From positions 1,178,001-1,242,000 of the forward strand of contig JAVTVJ010000047.1 of NCBI GenBank assembly GCA_034509425.1: 64,000 nt of DNA, written 5' to 3'. A program made the translations under genes and the position numbers. The notes under the pieces were generated by a model. It was not told the origin of the DNA, ran no database searches, and was given only the letters and a program-made list of their open reading frames with translations. This stretch comes from Eopsaltria australis (lineage: Eukaryota > Chordata > Aves > Passeriformes > Petroicidae). Below, piece after piece: positions 62,001 through 64,000 of this stretch; the first letter of the stretch is position 1; every line of letters starts with the position of its first letter.

Positions 62001-64000
62001 ATTCAGACTATAAAACATAGTACAAGATCTGAAGATACTGAAGTGACCCTGTGGGTTCCTGTAATCTTGGATACATATGACTAAACTGATACTAAATACA
62101 AGAAGAAAATGTCTCTTAGTAAAGGTAGCTAATGGGTATTTTTCTTTATCGTGCTGCTCTCTAGTTTGACCTGATTGATGCTTATGTCCTGTGAGAGATG
62201 GAGTATGCCTTGGAGCAGGGATGCTGAGCTGTGGTTGGCTGCAGCTGCTGCAGACATGGCCACTATGGCTCAGAGTGTTGCTGCTTTTACGCTGGAGGTC
62301 ACTGCCCCAGCCATGACCTTCCTGTGGCAAACAGCCTGAGGTTTAAAACAAGCTGATTGGTTCTGTCCTGGAAGAGATGACTCCTTATGCTGCCCATTTT
62401 GGGAACTGGGCAGAAGGCTGGTGACAGGCAGCTGAAGGACAGTAACACTTGTGCAGCAGCCACTTCTTTTGTTAATTTGATGGGGACCCTGAGCAGAGTG
62501 GAGCCAAACCTTGCACCCAGCGTGCTTCAAGTGACAAGATCAGAACACAGGTAAGGTAACTCCAAGAGACATACATTTGCAATAAACAGTTCTAGTGAGA
62601 AAAGACTGTTCCCTTCTCTTTTAGACCACATTTCATTAGATTTGTTTGTTACATTGCTCTCTTCTCTAGTGTTTGCAGCTCCTTGGAATTTCGCCTTGTC
62701 CTTTCAAATTAATGGTTTATTCTCAGAAGGATCTGCAAATTTTATCTTTAAAGATGGAACTAGATGCCAGGAAAATGCATTGCCATCATCTTTGTGAGTC
62801 ATAAAAATTGCTATCAAGGCATAAGTTTATACCATGTGGACATTTTATAATAAAGTAGTGCACACTTTTATAATGAAATGCTCCCCCAGCTTCAAAGGCA
62901 AATAAGTCAGTCAAAACCATCAAGGAATTAGAAAGCCTAATGCAAAAGAACATTCTTTTCAGGTCTGTTAGGAGGTATTGCTATGATTAAATCAGTAGAG
63001 AGAAGTTGATCTGTTCCAAGAATGCCTTTTTCATTGCCTATTTTTGTCCATGTCTGGCCAGAAGCCATTTTTCACAAAGAAAACTATTCATCAGATTCAG
63101 TCATGTAAAAATGATTGCTTAAATTACACTGGGCTATCAGCTAGCAGCTTTACCCAGGAGTGGAATCTCTTGGGTCAATGCTATCTGTAAGTTTTGCACA
63201 TTGTCTGAGATGTGCTTTGTCTATAAAATATAGATAAGTTTAATTAAACTAAATTAGTTTTGTTGAGCAGTTTTTTAAATCTTTTCGAGCTGAGAAGTAG
63301 CCGTGCTGAGATTTCAGCTGCATTAAGAGGAAACTAATGAGCACTGTTCTCCTAATCACATATGGGGTCCTGGAGGAAGATAATATTCCTGGCTATGGCC
63401 TCTCTGGGACTACAGGAGCCCTCCCTGTCATGCACAGCTTGTCCCTCTGATGCTAAACCTCAGCTTCTACAGAAAAAGCAATGTGTAAGTACAGGCTGTA
63501 AATTGAACTTGCTGCTAAGTGTGTTGATGTGCTTGAGCTTATCACACTGAAGGTGAAATGGAATATGGCTCAGCTTTTTGCAAGTCCATATATTGTGGTG
63601 CACTTCCTAAGGAAGTGAAATAGTTCCTCTGGTCCGGATAGTTAATGGCCATACTCATGTCATCCTTCTCACCAACTGCATTTGATTGCACTGAAATGCT
63701 ACTTTTTATCTCATGAGCTAAGTGAAAGCTAATGAATATGGCTTAGAAACTAATTTGAACTTCTAGTCACCACAAATGTCTTAACAAATCACACTTTGGC
63801 AGGTTACAGGCTTTTTATGCCATTACCCTGAGTACAGTTCTTATCTATTTGAAGAGGGTTACACTCCTTTGTGGAATTTGGTTTTGAGAGGACTTTTTTC
63901 GCTTCTTAAAGCGGATACTAACGTAAATAATTTCCTCTAGCAATGAGGAGAGTCTGCTCCAGTACACTCTCAGTTGCACTCAGAAACTTGCCATTGTGCT
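59091..64000. other. Intergenic DNA downstream of DDX10
   Basis: Nearly 5 kb without an exon that I can recognise. Frames of 60-127 codons occur (59119-59502, 61998-62330, 62270-62530, for example) but lack known domains, splice context or plausible codon patterns. Moderately GC-rich patches at about 60660-61260 and 62160-62530 might be diverged repeats, but I could not assign a family. In mammals DDX10 is followed by gene-poor DNA, which this resembles. Confidence 0.7.

Overview
The window is vertebrate nuclear DNA, almost certainly from a bird and probably a passerine. It is AT-rich and CpG-poor, has no closely packed open reading frames, and holds a few short coding exons with consensus splice sites separated by long introns. 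Its recognisable interspersed repeats are avian: 5'-truncated CR1 LINE copies, ERVL-type LTR sequence, and one copy that looks like the tRNA-Ile-headed, CR1-tailed SINE known from zebra finch (TguSINE1). No prokaryotic features (operons, Shine-Dalgarno sites, CRISPR, rRNA) are present.

The only gene I can support is the 3' end of DDX10, the DEAD-box RNA helicase (yeast Dbp4) of early small-subunit ribosome biogenesis, on the + strand. Four exons (1041-1202, 15415-15471, 49761-49894, 58403-58592) join in phase to give the last 180 residues and the stop codon at 58590-58592. They encode a lysine- and glutamate-rich predicted helix, an acidic stretch containing FDPSTLPDPDKY, a basic possible nuclear-localisation segment, and the terminal LDTGLSLAEDEELVLHLL block. 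The DEAD-box helicase core lies upstream of the window. Introns are about 14.2, 34.3 and 8.5 kb. The 3' UTR is about 0.5 kb, with two AATAAA signals at 59010 and 59063.

Layout: 1-1040, end of an upstream intron; 1041-1202, exon; 1203-15414, intron with the SINE (8657-8779), two CR1 fragments and a CpG-containing block (about 10720-11060); 15415-15471, exon; 15472-49760, 34-kb intron with a 26-bp perfect palindrome, a T/G low-complexity tract, a putative LTR on the minus strand, a split ERVL LTR and two CR1 ends; 49761-49894, exon; 49895-58402, intron with an ERVL LTR, an unidentified inverted-repeat unit (51221-51709), the largest CR1 copy (53091-53867) and a CR1 end; 58403-59090, last exon and 3' UTR; 59091-64000, intergenic DNA in which I recognise no gene.

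No new multi-gene system is visible. The items most worth a second look are the inverted-repeat/hairpin unit at 51221-51709, the in-frame tandem splice acceptors at 1040/1049/1052, the CpG-containing block near 10.7-11.1 kb, and the degenerate tRNA-derived SINE. Repeat identities rest on my recognition of family consensus sequences, not on a database search.
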